A stretch of DNA of 64,000 nucleotides from Pseudomonas mandelii (GCF_006438925.1 NZ_RCZA01000005.1:1-64000); one strand, 5' to 3'; numbered from the stretch's first letter, positions 1 to 8,660 are shown. Notes: generated by a model from the letters alone, not told the origin. Made by a program: numbers and translations.

Positions 1-261
1 CAGACGCGCCTGTTTGCTCGACAGATCGGTTTGCAGCCGGTGACCACACCTGTGCGCAGCCCGCAGAGCAATGGCATGGCCGAGAGTTTCGTGAAGACGA
101 TCAAGCGTGACTACGTGGCGCACATGCCCAAGCCGGATCGAGAAACGGCGTTGCGTAACCTGGCAATTGCCTTCGAACACTACAACGAGCAGCATCCGCA
201 CAGCGCCTTGAACTATCGCTCACCGAGGGAGTTCAGGCGCTTAGCGGCAGCATCAATTTAA
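1..261 (+). CDS. IS3-family transposase OrfB, C-terminal part
   Basis: The frame is open from base 1, so this is the last 86 codons of a protein that starts outside the window. It carries the end of the rve/DDE integrase core: the [15 protein letters not shown] segment holds the third catalytic acid (E of MAESF), followed by the [18 protein letters not shown] tail typical of IS3-group OrfB. It would act with OrfA as the cut-and-copy transposase. The stop lies about 37 bp before the inferred IS end, a normal distance. Whether the full protein is intact cannot be judged here. Confidence 0.85.
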   Translation, partial: QTRLFARQIGLQPVTTPVRSPQSNGMAESFVKTIKRDYVAHMPKPDRETALRNLAIAFEHYNEQHPHSALNYRSPREFRRLAAASI

Positions 262-272
262 CAGGGAGTTGG

Positions 273-298
273 TGTCCGGTTTTGTAGGGGCAAGTCCA
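273..298. repeat. Right terminal inverted repeat of the IS3-family element
   Basis: The block following the orfB stop begins TGTCCGG and ends GTCCA, with a T-rich then G-rich middle, as expected for an IS3-family terminus. Kinase homology starts immediately after it. The matching left repeat is not in the window, so the boundary is inferred. Confidence 0.6.
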
Positions 299-871
299 GC
301 TTTGGAGGAGAGTGAGTCCATCATGTTGCGTTTTCAGGGGTTGCTGCGAATATCTGAACTTGAAGATACAAGGAGAAGGTCTGGCTTCGAATCGTTCCAG
401 CCCACATCGCTACTGACGCAGGCGCACGAGTTTTTCGAGCCTTTGGCACAGGAGCAGGGGCTCACACTGCTCCTTGATCTATCTGCAGATCTGCCGGCGT
501 TATCGGGTGATGTTTCTCTTCTGTTCGAGGCGTTGGTTAACCTTTTAGATAACGCTATCAAGTTCACGCCCAAGGGAGGTGTGATTCACTTGAGCGGCTC
601 TCTGACGCTCAACTCGCTCACTATCGAGGTCTCAGACAATGGCCCAGGAATCCCTGAGGAAGAGCGTGAAAGCGTGATTCGCAGGCTTTATCGCGGCGAC
701 TCTACTCGTCAGCAACCTGGGCATGGACTGGGGCTTTCTCTGGTATCGGCAATTGTTCGGTTGCATGGGTTCGTACTACGCATCCAGGAATCGCCGCGCG
801 GAGGAGGAGCCACTGTTTCCATTATCTGTCCCTTGCCCGAGATGATCTCAATCGTAGTCGAGTCTAATTAA
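299..871 (+). pseudogene. Sensor histidine kinase, C-terminal fragment cut by the IS
   Basis: Only the end of the dimerisation helix and the HATPase_c domain remain. The N-box (NLLDNAIKFTPKGG), the G1/F region (DNGPGIPEEE then RLYRGD) and the G2 box (GHGLGLSLVSAIV) are all readable. The sensor, membrane segments and phospho-accepting histidine are absent, replaced by IS sequence ending at 298. The first residues of the apparent reading frame are IS-encoded. As it stands it cannot autophosphorylate and is a remnant. The gene lies 85 bp upstream of a D,D-carboxypeptidase in the same direction, suggesting an original kinase plus cell-wall gene cluster. The missing half may lie beyond the IS outside the window. 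Confidence 0.85.
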
Positions 872-956
872 ATTTAATTTAATATGGGTTAATTTGAGCG
901 TTCACAAGTCCTAATTTAGTTTGGCGCGTCTTTCTGCTAATCCGAGGCTGGCGCTT

Positions 957-2177
957 GTGAAACACCCTAAATTGCGGCTTACACTCATTCTTGCGTGTTC
1001 TTTTTTGACACCAGCTTGGGCGGCTCCAATATCCACCCCAAGTCCTGCTTCACCGACTGCCCGAGCGATGATCCCAGCACCACCGCAATTGAGCGCGAAA
1101 TCCTGGGTGCTTATGGATGCAGCGACAGGCACGATTATAGGTAGTCAAAACGCTGATATGCGTTTGCCGCCGGCCAGCTTGACTAAGTTGATGACGGTGT
1201 ACGTCGCTACCAATGAGATACAGGCTGGACGTCTTAAGGCCGACGATACGGCTACTGTCAGTGAAAACGCATGGAGAACCGGTGGTTCCAGGATGTTTCT
1301 TGATCCTGGCGCCGTTGTCCCTGTGCATGACCTGCTCCGTGGCGTGGTGATCGACTCTGGCAATGACGCCAGTGTGGCTCTGTCGGAGCACATAGCGGGT
1401 AGCGAAGATGCATTTGCCGGGTTGATGAATGTCACTGCAAATAAACTTGGGCTGACTGACACTCACTTCATGAACCCTACAGGCTTGCCGGCACCTGAGC
1501 ACTATTCCTCGGCTCATGATATGGCCCGGCTTGCGCGGGCAATTATCAATGATGAGTCCGCTTACTACCCGCTATACGCGCACAAATATTTCACTTGGAA
1601 CAACATTCGCCAACCCAATCGCAATCTTCTCCTCTGGCGCGACCCAAGTGTTGACGGGCTCAAAACTGGCCACACTGAGGAGGCCGGCTACTGCATGGTG
1701 ACCTCTGCTCTTCGTGATGGGCGGCGTCTTATCAGTGCGGTATTTGGCTCGACCACGATGAACAATCGTGCAGAAGATGCTCAAAAAATCCTGAACTACG
1801 GCTTCCGCTTTTTTGAGACGAAGACCTTTGAACAAGGCGGGCAAGTATTAGCCAGGCCGCGACTGTGGAAGGGTGAGAAAAACGTAATTTCTGTTGGATT
1901 ACTCGATAATGTGACATTGACGTTGCCCAAGAATAGTAATCGCAAGGTGGAAAGCCGCCTGCACATCAATAACGCTCTGGAGGCTCCTATTGCCGTCGGT
2001 GACATAGTCGGAAGTTACGAGTTGTATGACGGCGAGAATAAACTTGCGACGCGCTCTCTCATCGCATTAGAAGCGGGAGAATCTGGTGGTTGGTGGACGC
2101 GTGCCTGGGATGCATTCCATCTTTTTTTTGCAGGATTGTTTGATGTGAAGGACGATACTGGAGAGTTAAAGGTTTGA
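957..2177 (+). CDS. dacC: D-alanyl-D-alanine carboxypeptidase (PBP5/6 family)
   Basis: A 406-residue periplasmic serine peptidase that trims the terminal D-Ala from peptidoglycan pentapeptides. The three penicillin-binding motifs are present: SLTK at 74-77 (nucleophile S74), SGN at 134-136 and KTG at 236-238. The C-terminal third matches the PBP5 beta domain and ends with an amphipathic anchor-like segment (WWTRAWDAFHLFFAGLF). A signal peptide (KLRLTLILACSFLTPAWA) opens the protein. I chose the GTG at 957 because GAGG sits 9 bases before it; a TTG at 921 is possible but poorly placed. It is probably an accessory copy in a mobile region, so the exact paralogue name (dacA or dacC) is uncertain. 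Confidence 0.85.
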   Translation: MKHPKLRLTLILACSFLTPAWAAPISTPSPASPTARAMIPAPPQLSAKSWVLMDAATGTIIGSQNADMRLPPASLTKLMTVYVATNEIQAGRLKADDTATVSENAWRTGGSRMFLDPGAVVPVHDLLRGVVIDSGNDASVALSEHIAGSEDAFAGLMNVTANKLGLTDTHFMNPTGLPAPEHYSSAHDMARLARAIINDESAYYPLYAHKYFTWNNIRQPNRNLLLWRDPSVDGLKTGHTEEAGYCMVTSALRDGRRLISAVFGSTTMNNRAEDAQKILNYGFRFFETKTFEQGGQVLARPRLWKGEKNVISVGLLDNVTLTLPKNSNRKVESRLHINNALEAPIAVGDIVGSYELYDGENKLATRSLIALEAGESGGWWTRAWDAFHLFFAGLFDVKDDTGELKV

Positions 2178-2483
2178 AGCTGGCTGGGTGATTTCTAGTC
2201 GCGATACACCTCCCAGACAACTCAAATGATTGCCACTAATCTGACGTGGCACGGGCGAAACCGTCCAGTTGCCTCAGCAGCCTCTATGCCCAACGACATT
2301 TGCCTCAATGGCCTTTAGCGTCGGCTCGTAATGTCAGCCGTTACAGACGGAGAATGTTCAATGGGTTGTCGCTTCCATGCAGTTCATATCTGATTCCGAC
2401 CTAAAGGAAAATGTTAGCTGCACCATAGATCTCCCTGAATTACACTCGAATTTGCTGAGGGATCAGCCCCATCCGAAATACAA
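2178..2483. other. Non-coding gap after the carboxypeptidase gene
   Basis: No convincing gene, repeat or RNA was recognised in this stretch. It ends at a strong hairpin terminator (2484..2508). Confidence 0.5.
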
Positions 2484-2508
2484 AAAGCCCGGCTTCGCGC
2501 CGGGCTTT
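2484..2508. terminator. Rho-independent terminator
   Basis: AAAGCCCGGC at 2484..2493, a short TTCGC loop and GCCGGGCTTT at 2499..2508 make a GC-rich 10-bp stem flanked by A and T runs on both sides. It can act in both directions, ending the carboxypeptidase transcript and the leftward transcript from the pst operon and the CrcB-like gene. Confidence 0.85.
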
Positions 2509-2590
2509 CTGTTTCTGTCGTTCTGCGCAAGGATTTAGCCTGGGCTGAAATCACAAACCAAATTTCATATCAGCCTGTGGTCAAATCATT

Positions 2591-2974
2591 TTAGATGTCG
2601 GTTACCCACTGGAACGTGAGCGCTCCTAACGCAGTCATGGCAAGCAACGCTATGACATGAAGCGAGATACCCCCAACTGCAGGAATAAACCGTTCTTTGT
2701 GGCTTAACGTAGCCGATCCTGCCGAGGCCAGTGAGAAGACCGCGAGCCCTATGCAAAAGCTAGTGATGATCGCAAGGTGCCAGCGAGGGAAGAGCAGCGG
2801 CGAATCCACCCAAAAGCCGATGGTCAGGCCAATGAAGTACCCCCCGGCTAAATTCGCTACGAGCGCTCCTGCGGGCATGCTCGGAAAAAACTCCTTGAGC
2901 TTCGCCCCCAAAATACTGCGTAGCCACCCTCCAAGCGATGCGCTTATGGCGATGGCCACTAATGTTCTCACCAA
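2591..2974 (-). CDS. CrcB/FluC-like small membrane protein (divergent)
   Basis: A 127-residue protein with four predicted membrane segments. The N-terminal GGWLRS stretch and the helix GALVANLAGGYFIG match the CrcB fluoride-channel family (GxxxRY and N-x3-G-x3-G patterns), and the size is typical. However, the family's central TTFSTF phenylalanine motif is replaced here by IGLAVFSLASAGS, so fluoride export is doubtful. No fluoride riboswitch is visible upstream. The gene follows pstB by 61 bp on the same strand and may be read from the pst transcript. Alternative: a CrcB-derived protein with another small-ion role. Confidence 0.55.
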   Translation of the reverse strand: MVRTLVAIAISASLGGWLRSILGAKLKEFFPSMPAGALVANLAGGYFIGLTIGFWVDSPLLFPRWHLAIITSFCIGLAVFSLASAGSATLSHKERFIPAVGGISLHVIALLAMTALGALTFQWVTDI

Positions 2975-3035
2975 GCTTACGAACTCCTTGCAGCTCTAGG
3001 GGCTGAGAGCTTATGTACGGAAGGAAAGGGATTGG

Positions 3036-3815
3036 TTATCCAAAGCGACCTGTGATGTAGTCTTCCGTCTGCTTCATTTTTGGTTTGGTGAAGATGGTAT
3101 CGGTCACATCATGCTCAATCAATTCGCCCATAAACATAAAGGCGGTGTAGTCCGAAACCCGAGCCGCTTGCTGCATGTTGTGGGTCACGATGATGACGGT
3201 ATATTGCTCTTTTAACTCAGTAATCAACTGCTCTATGCGCCCGGTGGAGATTGGGTCAAGCGCGGAAGTCGGCTCATCCAAAAGCAATACTTGTGGGCGC
3301 AAAGCGATGGTGCGCGCTATGCACAGGCGCTGTTGTTGACCACCCGAAAGGCTCTGTGCGCTTTGTTTGAGCTTGTCCTTTACCTCGTCCCAAAGCGCTG
3401 CTCCATTTAAGGCTTGCTCTACGCGTTCATCCATCTCACGACGGGAGAGTTGTTCATGGTGACGCACGGCGTAACCGACGTTGTCGTAAATGGACATCGG
3501 AAACGGTACCGGTTTCTGGAAGACCATGCCGATATGGCTACGCAGGCGGTTCATCGAGTAACCAGGCGCGAGAATATTCTCTCCGTTGAGCAGCACCTCG
3601 CCCCGCGCTTCCTGCTTCGGGTACATGGCGTAGATACGGTTGAACACCCGCAGTAACGTCGACTTCCCGCAACCTGATGGCCCAATGATCGCAGTGATAC
3701 GTTTCTCTGGAATGTCCATATCGATGGAGTTCAGAGACCGCTGGTTATTGTAAAAAAACTCCAGGCCACGAACGCGAATTTTAGTTCTTTCGTCGGCAAG
3801 GTCACGGCTATTCAT
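3036..3815 (-). CDS. pstB: Phosphate ABC transporter ATPase PstB
   Basis: A 259-residue cytoplasmic ATPase powering high-affinity phosphate uptake. It has Walker A (GPSGCGKST, residues 45-53), the signature LSGGQQQR near 155, Walker [12 protein letters not shown], the H-loop (VTHNMQQA) and the PstB-typical ending EDYITGRFG. Its start overlaps the pstA stop by one base, so the genes are translationally coupled. No phoU follows, unlike the main pstSCAB-phoU locus of pseudomonads. This suggests an additional pst copy that may lack PhoR signalling or borrow PhoU from elsewhere. Confidence 0.95.
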   Translation of the reverse strand: MNSRDLADERTKIRVRGLEFFYNNQRSLNSIDMDIPEKRITAIIGPSGCGKSTLLRVFNRIYAMYPKQEARGEVLLNGENILAPGYSMNRLRSHIGMVFQKPVPFPMSIYDNVGYAVRHHEQLSRREMDERVEQALNGAALWDEVKDKLKQSAQSLSGGQQQRLCIARTIALRPQVLLLDEPTSALDPISTGRIEQLITELKEQYTVIIVTHNMQQAARVSDYTAFMFMGELIEHDVTDTIFTKPKMKQTEDYITGRFG

Positions 3816-4687
3816 CAGGTCAACCTATTGCGTAAAAGGATCAAGCGGGACAGTAAACTGAGTACCAGTACAAACAAGGTCAGCACCAATGCGCCAGCCC
3901 AGGCCAGGGCGTGCCAGTCATCGAATGGGCTCATGGCGTACTGGAAAACCACTACGGGCACGCTGGCAATCGGTTTCAGAAGATTGCTGCTCCAGAACTG
4001 GTTGCCGAACGCTGTAAACAGTAGAGGAGCTGTTTCACCAGTGATTCTGGCCAGTGCGAGTAGCACACCGGTCACCACGCCCGCTTTTGCCGCTCGCAAT
4101 ACGATTTGTAGAGTCAATTTCCATTGCGGGACGCCTAACGCCAGCGCGGCTTCCCGCATGGTTGACGGTTGTAGTTGAAGCATCTCGTCAGTAGTTCTCA
4201 CCACCACTGGAATCACCAATAGCGCCAGTGCCAGAGCGCCGGCGATAGCGGAGAAGCCAACCTGGTGATTAGTCAGTATGTTCAACGGCAAGATGACGCC
4301 GGTGTAGATGAACAACCCAAGCACAATGGACGGTGCCGACAGCAGAATGTCGTTAATAAAACGGACTGTGGTGCCTAGACGCGAGTGTCGTGCGAATTCC
4401 GCTAGCCAGATTCCCGCCATCAAGCCGATGGGCGTCCCGATAAGCAAGGCGATACCGGACATCAGCGCGCTGCCATAGAACGCATTTGCCAGTCCACCTT
4501 CCGTACCGGGCGGCGGCGTCATCTGCGTAAAGAGGCGAAGATTGAGCGCCTGAAATCCGTTGATCACTGTGGTCAGCAGAATCCAGACCAGCCAGATGAG
4601 ACCGAACGCAGTGGCACCGCAACTGAGCACCAATGCAAGTCGATTCTTGAAAGCCCGAATCTGGTAGAGACGTTCGTTGCCGGTCAT
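3815..4687 (-). CDS. pstA: Phosphate ABC transporter permease PstA
   Basis: A 290-residue inner-membrane permease of the Pst complex with six predicted helices and the ABC permease EAA loop ([13 protein letters not shown] near 180). It pairs with PstC to form the phosphate channel. The length of about 290 residues is normal for PstA lacking the long N-terminal extension found in some pseudomonads. It overlaps pstC by four bases (ATGA arrangement) and pstB by one base, indicating a tight operon. Confidence 0.95.
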   Translation of the reverse strand: MTGNERLYQIRAFKNRLALVLSCGATAFGLIWLVWILLTTVINGFQALNLRLFTQMTPPPGTEGGLANAFYGSALMSGIALLIGTPIGLMAGIWLAEFARHSRLGTTVRFINDILLSAPSIVLGLFIYTGVILPLNILTNHQVGFSAIAGALALALLVIPVVVRTTDEMLQLQPSTMREAALALGVPQWKLTLQIVLRAAKAGVVTGVLLALARITGETAPLLFTAFGNQFWSSNLLKPIASVPVVVFQYAMSPFDDWHALAWAGALVLTLFVLVLSLLSRLILLRNRLT

Positions 4688-5682
4688 AGACCCTCCTTGC
4701 GTGAAAGCCGCATGAGCAGGAGTCGTGCTAGCGCCAATACGATAAAGGTGACGACAAACAGCAGAAAGCCCAGCGCAATCAGCGCGGAGCGATGCAGGTC
4801 GGTATAGGCTTCGCTGAACTCGTTGGCGATGACTGACGCAATGGAGCTGCTTGGCATCAGCAATGAGGCGGAGAATTGTTGAGCATTACCCAGCACGAAA
4901 GTCACTGCCATGGTCTCACCCAATGCGCGTCCGAGCCCGAGAAAAATTCCTCCGACAACCGCTGACCGCGTGTAAGGCAGAACAATGTCCCAGACCACTT
5001 CCCAAGTAGTGCTACCTAGCGCGTAAGCAGACTCCTTGAGGGTTGTTGGAACACTACGGAACACCTCATGCATGACAGAGGTGATGAAGGGCATGATCAT
5101 GATTGCCAGCACAATACCTGCTGTCAGCATGCCAATCCCTAAGGGTGGGCCCTGAAACAGCGAACCCACCAAAGGAAGCTCACCCAGATAGTCATTGATC
5201 CAAGGTGATAGATGTTCTGCCATGAACGGGCCGAAAACGAACAGCCCCCACATGCCATAGATAATCGATGGAATTCCCGCGAGCAATTCAACCGCCGAGG
5301 CGACGGGCATCCGCAACCAGGGCGGTGCTACTTCAGTGAGAAAAATCGCGATGCCAAAGCTGACAGGAACCGCAATCAGCAGCGCCAGTAAAGAGGTCAC
5401 CAAGGTGCCGTAAATCGGTACCAAAGCACCGAAGTGATTGTTGACGGCATCCCACTCAGTGCTTGTCAGAAAGTCGAGACCGAAAGTCTTGAACGCAAGA
5501 CTACCGCCCCAAAGTGTCGAGGCGGCGATGCTCACCAGTAGCAACAGCACCAGCATTGCGGCGCCCAGCATTGAACGCTTGAACCAGAGATCATGGCGCT
5601 GATCGCGAGCCGCACGCTTATCACTCGTAACGTCGCCAGTGTGGAGGGTCATGGCCAAAGGTTGCACTGTGTCGTTCATCAT
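4684..5682 (-). CDS. pstC: Phosphate ABC transporter permease PstC
   Basis: A 332-residue inner-membrane permease, partner of PstA. It contains an N-terminal cytoplasmic stretch, then six membrane helices and the EAA loop (KESAYALGSTTWEV). The start is taken at one of two tandem ATG codons (5682 or 5679); upstream in-frame codons are only TTG. It follows pstS after a 70-bp gap that contains a 10-bp stem, a common arrangement that lets the binding protein be made in excess over the permeases. Confidence 0.92.
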   Translation of the reverse strand: MMNDTVQPLAMTLHTGDVTSDKRAARDQRHDLWFKRSMLGAAMLVLLLLVSIAASTLWGGSLAFKTFGLDFLTSTEWDAVNNHFGALVPIYGTLVTSLLALLIAVPVSFGIAIFLTEVAPPWLRMPVASAVELLAGIPSIIYGMWGLFVFGPFMAEHLSPWINDYLGELPLVGSLFQGPPLGIGMLTAGIVLAIMIMPFITSVMHEVFRSVPTTLKESAYALGSTTWEVVWDIVLPYTRSAVVGGIFLGLGRALGETMAVTFVLGNAQQFSASLLMPSSSIASVIANEFSEAYTDLHRSALIALGFLLFVVTFIVLALARLLLMRLSRKEGL

Positions 5683-5698
5683 ACGTCTACTCACAAAC

Positions 5699-5739
5699 AA
5701 ACCCCTTCGCCAGGCAAAACTTGCTAGAGGAAGGGGTTT
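5699..5739 (-). promoter_or_regulatory. Intercistronic hairpin between pstS and pstC
   Basis: AAACCCCTTC at 5699..5708 and GAAGGGGTTT at 5730..5739 are perfect inverted repeats separated by 21 bases. On the minus-strand transcript this stem follows the pstS stop and precedes pstC. Such stems typically stabilise the upstream message or partly terminate transcription, so that more binding protein than permease is made. Confidence 0.65.
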
Positions 5740-5752
5740 AAGTGTTGCTGAA

Positions 5753-6769
5753 TCAATGGGCGAAGTCAGACTTCCAGTAACCTTCGATACGCGTCACCAG
5801 AGAGTCAGGCAGGGCTACATAGTCCAGCGCCGAGGCCTGTTGCTGGCCTTTCTCCAACGACCATTTGAAGAAGTTGAAGGCTGCTTGGCTTTGCTCGGCA
5901 TTCTTTGGCTGTTTGTACATGATGATCCAGGTGGTCGCCGTGATCGGCCAGGCGCTATCGCCAGGCGCGTTGGTCATGATCAGGTTGAAGTCCTTGGCGT
6001 TAGCCCAGTCCGCAGTGTCGGCAGCCGCTTGGAACGCTTTGGCATTGGGCTGAATGAATTTCCCGGCGGCATTCTTCAACTGCGCGTGCGTCATCTTGTT
6101 TTGCAGCGCGTAGGCGTACTCAACATAACCGATTGAGTTTTTGATCTGCTTTACGTAGGCGGAGACACCTTCGTTGCCTTTGCCACCTACACCGACGGGC
6201 CAAGGCACAGCGGTGCCAAAGCCGATTTTTGATTTCCAGTCATCACTCACTTTGGAGAGGTAGTTGGTGAAGTTATACGAGGTGCCAGAACCGTCAGAGC
6301 GGTGAACGACGGTGATTTTGCTGTCGGGCAGTTTCATGCCTGAGTTCAGTGCGACGATAGCCGGGTCGTTCCAGACAGTAATCTCACCAAGGAAGATTTT
6401 CGCCAAGGTCTCACCGTCGAGCTTCAATTGGCCCGGCGCGACACCCTCAATGTTCATCACCGGCACGATGCCGCCAATGACACTGGGAAATTGGCCCAGA
6501 CCACCAGCCTTGAGGTCATCGGCAGACAACGGGGCGTCGGACGCACCAAAATCTACTGTTGCAGCCTTGATCTGAGCGATACCGCCACCCGATCCAATCG
6601 ACTAGTAATTGATACGGTTGCTGGAGCTTTTGCTGTAGTCCTGCGACCACTTGGACAAAACCGGATAGACAAAGCTGGAGCCCGCACCGGTAACATCGGT
6701 TGCATGAGCAAGGCCACTCATGCAGAGGGAAGCCAGCAAGACAGACAGGCTTTTTTTAGTCAGCAACAT
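5753..6769 (-). pseudogene. pstS: Phosphate-binding protein PstS, interrupted by an amber codon
   Basis: The full frame encodes about 338 residues with a signal peptide (LSVLLASLCMSGLAHA) and PstS hallmarks such as DVTGAGSSFVYP, SIGSGGGIAQIKA, FGASDAPLS and RSDGSGTSYNFT. At 6602..6604 the codon between NRINY and SIGSGG is TAG (codon 56), where PstS proteins normally have Gln (CAG). The reading frame is otherwise intact on both sides. As written, no complete binding protein is made unless the amber codon is suppressed or a downstream restart is used, and a restart would lose the signal peptide. pstC, pstA and pstB downstream remain open. A single C-to-T change or a base-calling error explains it. 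Confidence 0.88.
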
Positions 6770-6845
6770 CACGACAACACCTCAATGAAAGGAGTTAAGT
6801 GGAGGTATCCACCTATCGGAGAAGTGACGATTTAATTCTTTATTT

Positions 6846-6863
6846 ATTTCTGTCTGATGACAA
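6846..6863 (-). promoter_or_regulatory. Candidate Pho box upstream of pstS
   Basis: On the minus strand this reads TTGTCATCAGACAGAAAT. The first half matches the PhoB half-site CTGTCAT at 6 of 7 positions; the second half is weak. It lies about 77 bp before the pstS start, followed by an AT-rich stretch (AAATAAAGAATTAAAT) that could supply the -10. Position and context fit PhoB control. The match is by eye only. Confidence 0.45.
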
Positions 6864-7026
6864 TTTTGGCGCTTTCTGCAATATTTTGAAATAAATGCGA
6901 GTCGATCACACTCGCTCGTTTGCTCGTCGAAAAAGCTCGACTGCACCCCCATGGGGCGGTCGTTTGACCCTCATATGCGGAAGCAATGGCTGTAAGCCGA
7001 GTGAGGTCAGGCAGTCCAAGTCGTGC

Positions 7027-7392
7027 TCACATAATGGACAAATAGGCCATGAGCAAAACGCCTAGGATTGCCGTGATTACATTAATGCTGGGGCCAGCAT
7101 TGACGCTGTAACCAAGGGGGATCTCTACGGGCTTGAGGGTCTTGACTACCTTTTTGTATTGCCAGGATGACCAACAGGCAACCCATGAGCCCAGAATCAG
7201 AAAAGCGAGTCCGATCCAGAAAGAAAAATGCTTTCCTGGAGGGCCCAAAACACCTGGCTTTAGCATTTGCAGAAGTAGTCCGGATCGTTCAATCACAAAG
7301 CCAAATGCCATCAGCGAAAGGCTGGTTCGGTTCCATGCCAGCAGCGTTCGCTCAGCGGCAAAGAACACTCGTGGATCGTTCAGGTCGGACAT
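7027..7392 (-). CDS. DUF202 family membrane protein (YidH-like)
   Basis: A 121-residue inner-membrane protein. The N-terminal motif FFAAERTLLAWNRTSLSLMAFGFVIER is the DUF202 signature (RTxLAWxRTxLSLxAxGFxI), followed by two more hydrophobic segments (HFSFWIGLAFLILGSWVACW and VITAILGVLLMAYLSI). The function of the family is not settled. It sits about 100 bp downstream of a YeeE/YedE gene pair on the same strand, so it may belong to the same sulfur-related transcript. Length is normal for the family. Confidence 0.8.
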   Translation of the reverse strand: MSDLNDPRVFFAAERTLLAWNRTSLSLMAFGFVIERSGLLLQMLKPGVLGPPGKHFSFWIGLAFLILGSWVACWSSWQYKKVVKTLKPVEIPLGYSVNAGPSINVITAILGVLLMAYLSIM

Positions 7393-7491
7393 TAAATACT
7401 CCTGGGCCCAGCAATGATTGAAATTGCGTTGGTCAAATGGAGCAGAAATCGGACAGTGTTTCCGTCATTCGCTTTCATGGCTATCACCTGA

Positions 7492-7911
7492 TTAACACGT
7501 GCGTCGGCTTTCTAGTACAGAGAACAAATACATACCGGCCAACATTGCCAATACGAAAACGATGATTTGCCAATGAGCTGTGAGTAGAAGAACTACCGCC
7601 GGCCCAGGACATATTCCAGCTACTCCCCAACCAACACCAAACACAAGACTGCCACCAATCAAGCGGGGGTCTAGCTCCCGATTCATGGGTATCTGCATAC
7701 GGGCACCCAGCAAGGACAGCTTCTTCTTCCGAGCCCAATTCAGGGGGATAACCGCCACCGCGATGGCACCTCCCATGACCAGAGCAAGTGACGGATCCCA
7801 GGCACCGGCCAAATCAAGAAAAGCCAAAACCTTGGCAGGATTCGCCATACCTGCCAGGAGTAAACCGAGCCCAAAGATCAGTCCGGCAATAAGTGCACTC
7901 AGCTTGGTCAT
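7492..7911 (-). CDS. YeeE/YedE family transporter, second half
   Basis: A 139-residue membrane protein with about four helices. The segment GVGWGVAGICPGPAVV, with the conserved Cys in GxCPGP, is the signature of the second half of YeeE/YedE (DUF395) sulfur-compound transporters. The start is the ATG at 7911, only 2 bp after the stop of the partner gene; longer frames upstream overlap that partner and are not real. Two-gene versions of this transporter are often linked to sulfide or persulfide detoxification genes. No such enzyme or ArsR-type regulator is seen next to it here. Confidence 0.8.
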   Translation of the reverse strand: MTKLSALIAGLIFGLGLLLAGMANPAKVLAFLDLAGAWDPSLALVMGGAIAVAVIPLNWARKKKLSLLGARMQIPMNRELDPRLIGGSLVFGVGWGVAGICPGPAVVLLLTAHWQIIVFVLAMLAGMYLFSVLESRRTC

Positions 7912-7913
7912 CT

Positions 7914-8348
7914 TTAAATCCCCAATACATGACGAGTGGCATACACCGTTGCGAACCCTGCCGTCATAAAACAAACAGTTGCCACGATGGAGCGAGGAGA
8001 TAATCGAGAGATCCCACAAACCCCGTGACCACTGGTACAGCCAGAACCGTAACGTGTTCCCACGCCGACGAGCAGACCCGCAATAATCAGGGCCGGCCAC
8101 TCTGTTTTGATCTCGATTTCTGGCAGCATTGCAAACATCCCCCAGAACAAAGGAGCAATCAAAAGCCCAAGAAGAAATAGTGCTTTCTCGCTACAGCCTT
8201 CACTATCAAATTGCATCACGCTTCCAAGCAAGCCGCTGATGCCTGCGATGCGGCCATTTGCGAGAACAAACAAGCTAACCGCTAGCCCTATAAGGGCACC
8301 GCCGCCTAGCGAAGACCAAGGTGTGAAGTTGATCCAATCAATGCTCAC
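7914..8348 (-). CDS. YeeE/YedE family transporter, first half
   Basis: A 144-residue membrane protein, the upstream partner of the pair. It begins with SLGGGALIGLAVSLFVLANGRIAGISG and carries GTRYGSGCTSGHGVCGISRLSPRS. The latter is the classic YeeE/YedE motif with cysteines thought to handle thiosulfate or other reduced sulfur species. Together with the next gene it forms the equivalent of a single fused YeeE protein. The pair is transcribed leftward, probably as a bicistron with two bases between the genes. Confidence 0.82.
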   Translation of the reverse strand: MSIDWINFTPWSSLGGGALIGLAVSLFVLANGRIAGISGLLGSVMQFDSEGCSEKALFLLGLLIAPLFWGMFAMLPEIEIKTEWPALIIAGLLVGVGTRYGSGCTSGHGVCGISRLSPRSIVATVCFMTAGFATVYATRHVLGI

Positions 8349-8452
8349 TTTACATCTCCTACACAGAAGTGCTGGTAAAGGACATGGATCACAGCGAGCG
8401 CCGCATAGCTGCTGATCCGGTATCTACTCGTTTCTACAACTTGTGGACAAGA

Positions 8453-8660
8453 TCACTCCGGAGCCATCAGCACTGCGAGTGTCATTTTGATGAACTCCTT
8501 ATTTTTACTGATCGTGCCCAGCGCTCCACGAACGTTGTCAGCGACTTCAGCATATCCACGCTGCTCAACCTAAAGCGTCAACTCTATAATGGCCGCCTCA
8601 AGCGAGTTGGTTCTGATTGATCTTGAAAAGCAGGGATGGGAACAGGTCTGAATTTGGCAT
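8453..8660 (-). pseudogene. Small unknown protein, decayed by a frameshift and an amber codon
   Basis: On the minus strand an ATG at 8660 follows GGAGGATCAAG and encodes MPNSDLFPSLLFKINQNQLA, then hits TGA. Shifting frame continues as LEAAIIELTL, an amber codon at 8570..8572, VEQRGYAEVADNVRGALG, then TISKNKEFIKMTLAVLMAPE and a TGA at 8453. The pieces join into one plausible protein of about 68 residues, with the amber probably replacing Gln. I recognise this only as resembling a small conserved pseudomonad protein of unknown role, from memory. Two lesions indicate a dead gene. The flanking stretches 8349..8452 and 8661..8883 show nothing else. Confidence 0.6.

Larger units (their letters stand above)
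1..298 (+). mobile_element. Right end of an IS3-family insertion sequence (partial)
   Basis: The left window edge lies inside the element, so only the 3' part of orfB and the right terminus are visible. After the transposase stop the sequence from about 273 to 298 reads TGTCCGGTTTTG, then ends GGGGCAAGTCCA, which is the usual look of an IS3-family right inverted repeat ending in CA. The next base begins sequence that codes for a sensor kinase C-terminus, so the element sits inside that gene. The exact terminus is inferred, because the left repeat and target duplication are outside the window. Confidence 0.75.

Noticed and set aside
2975..3035. Possible fluoride riboswitch upstream of the CrcB-like gene
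   Set aside because: The spacer to pstB is only about 60 bp, and no GG-GAUGG...CGCC pattern of the fluoride riboswitch was found.
8369..8620. An 83-codon plus-strand frame in the gap after the YeeE/YedE genes
   Set aside because: It overlaps the decayed minus-strand gene, whose protein segments look conserved; the plus frame has no ribosome site or family.
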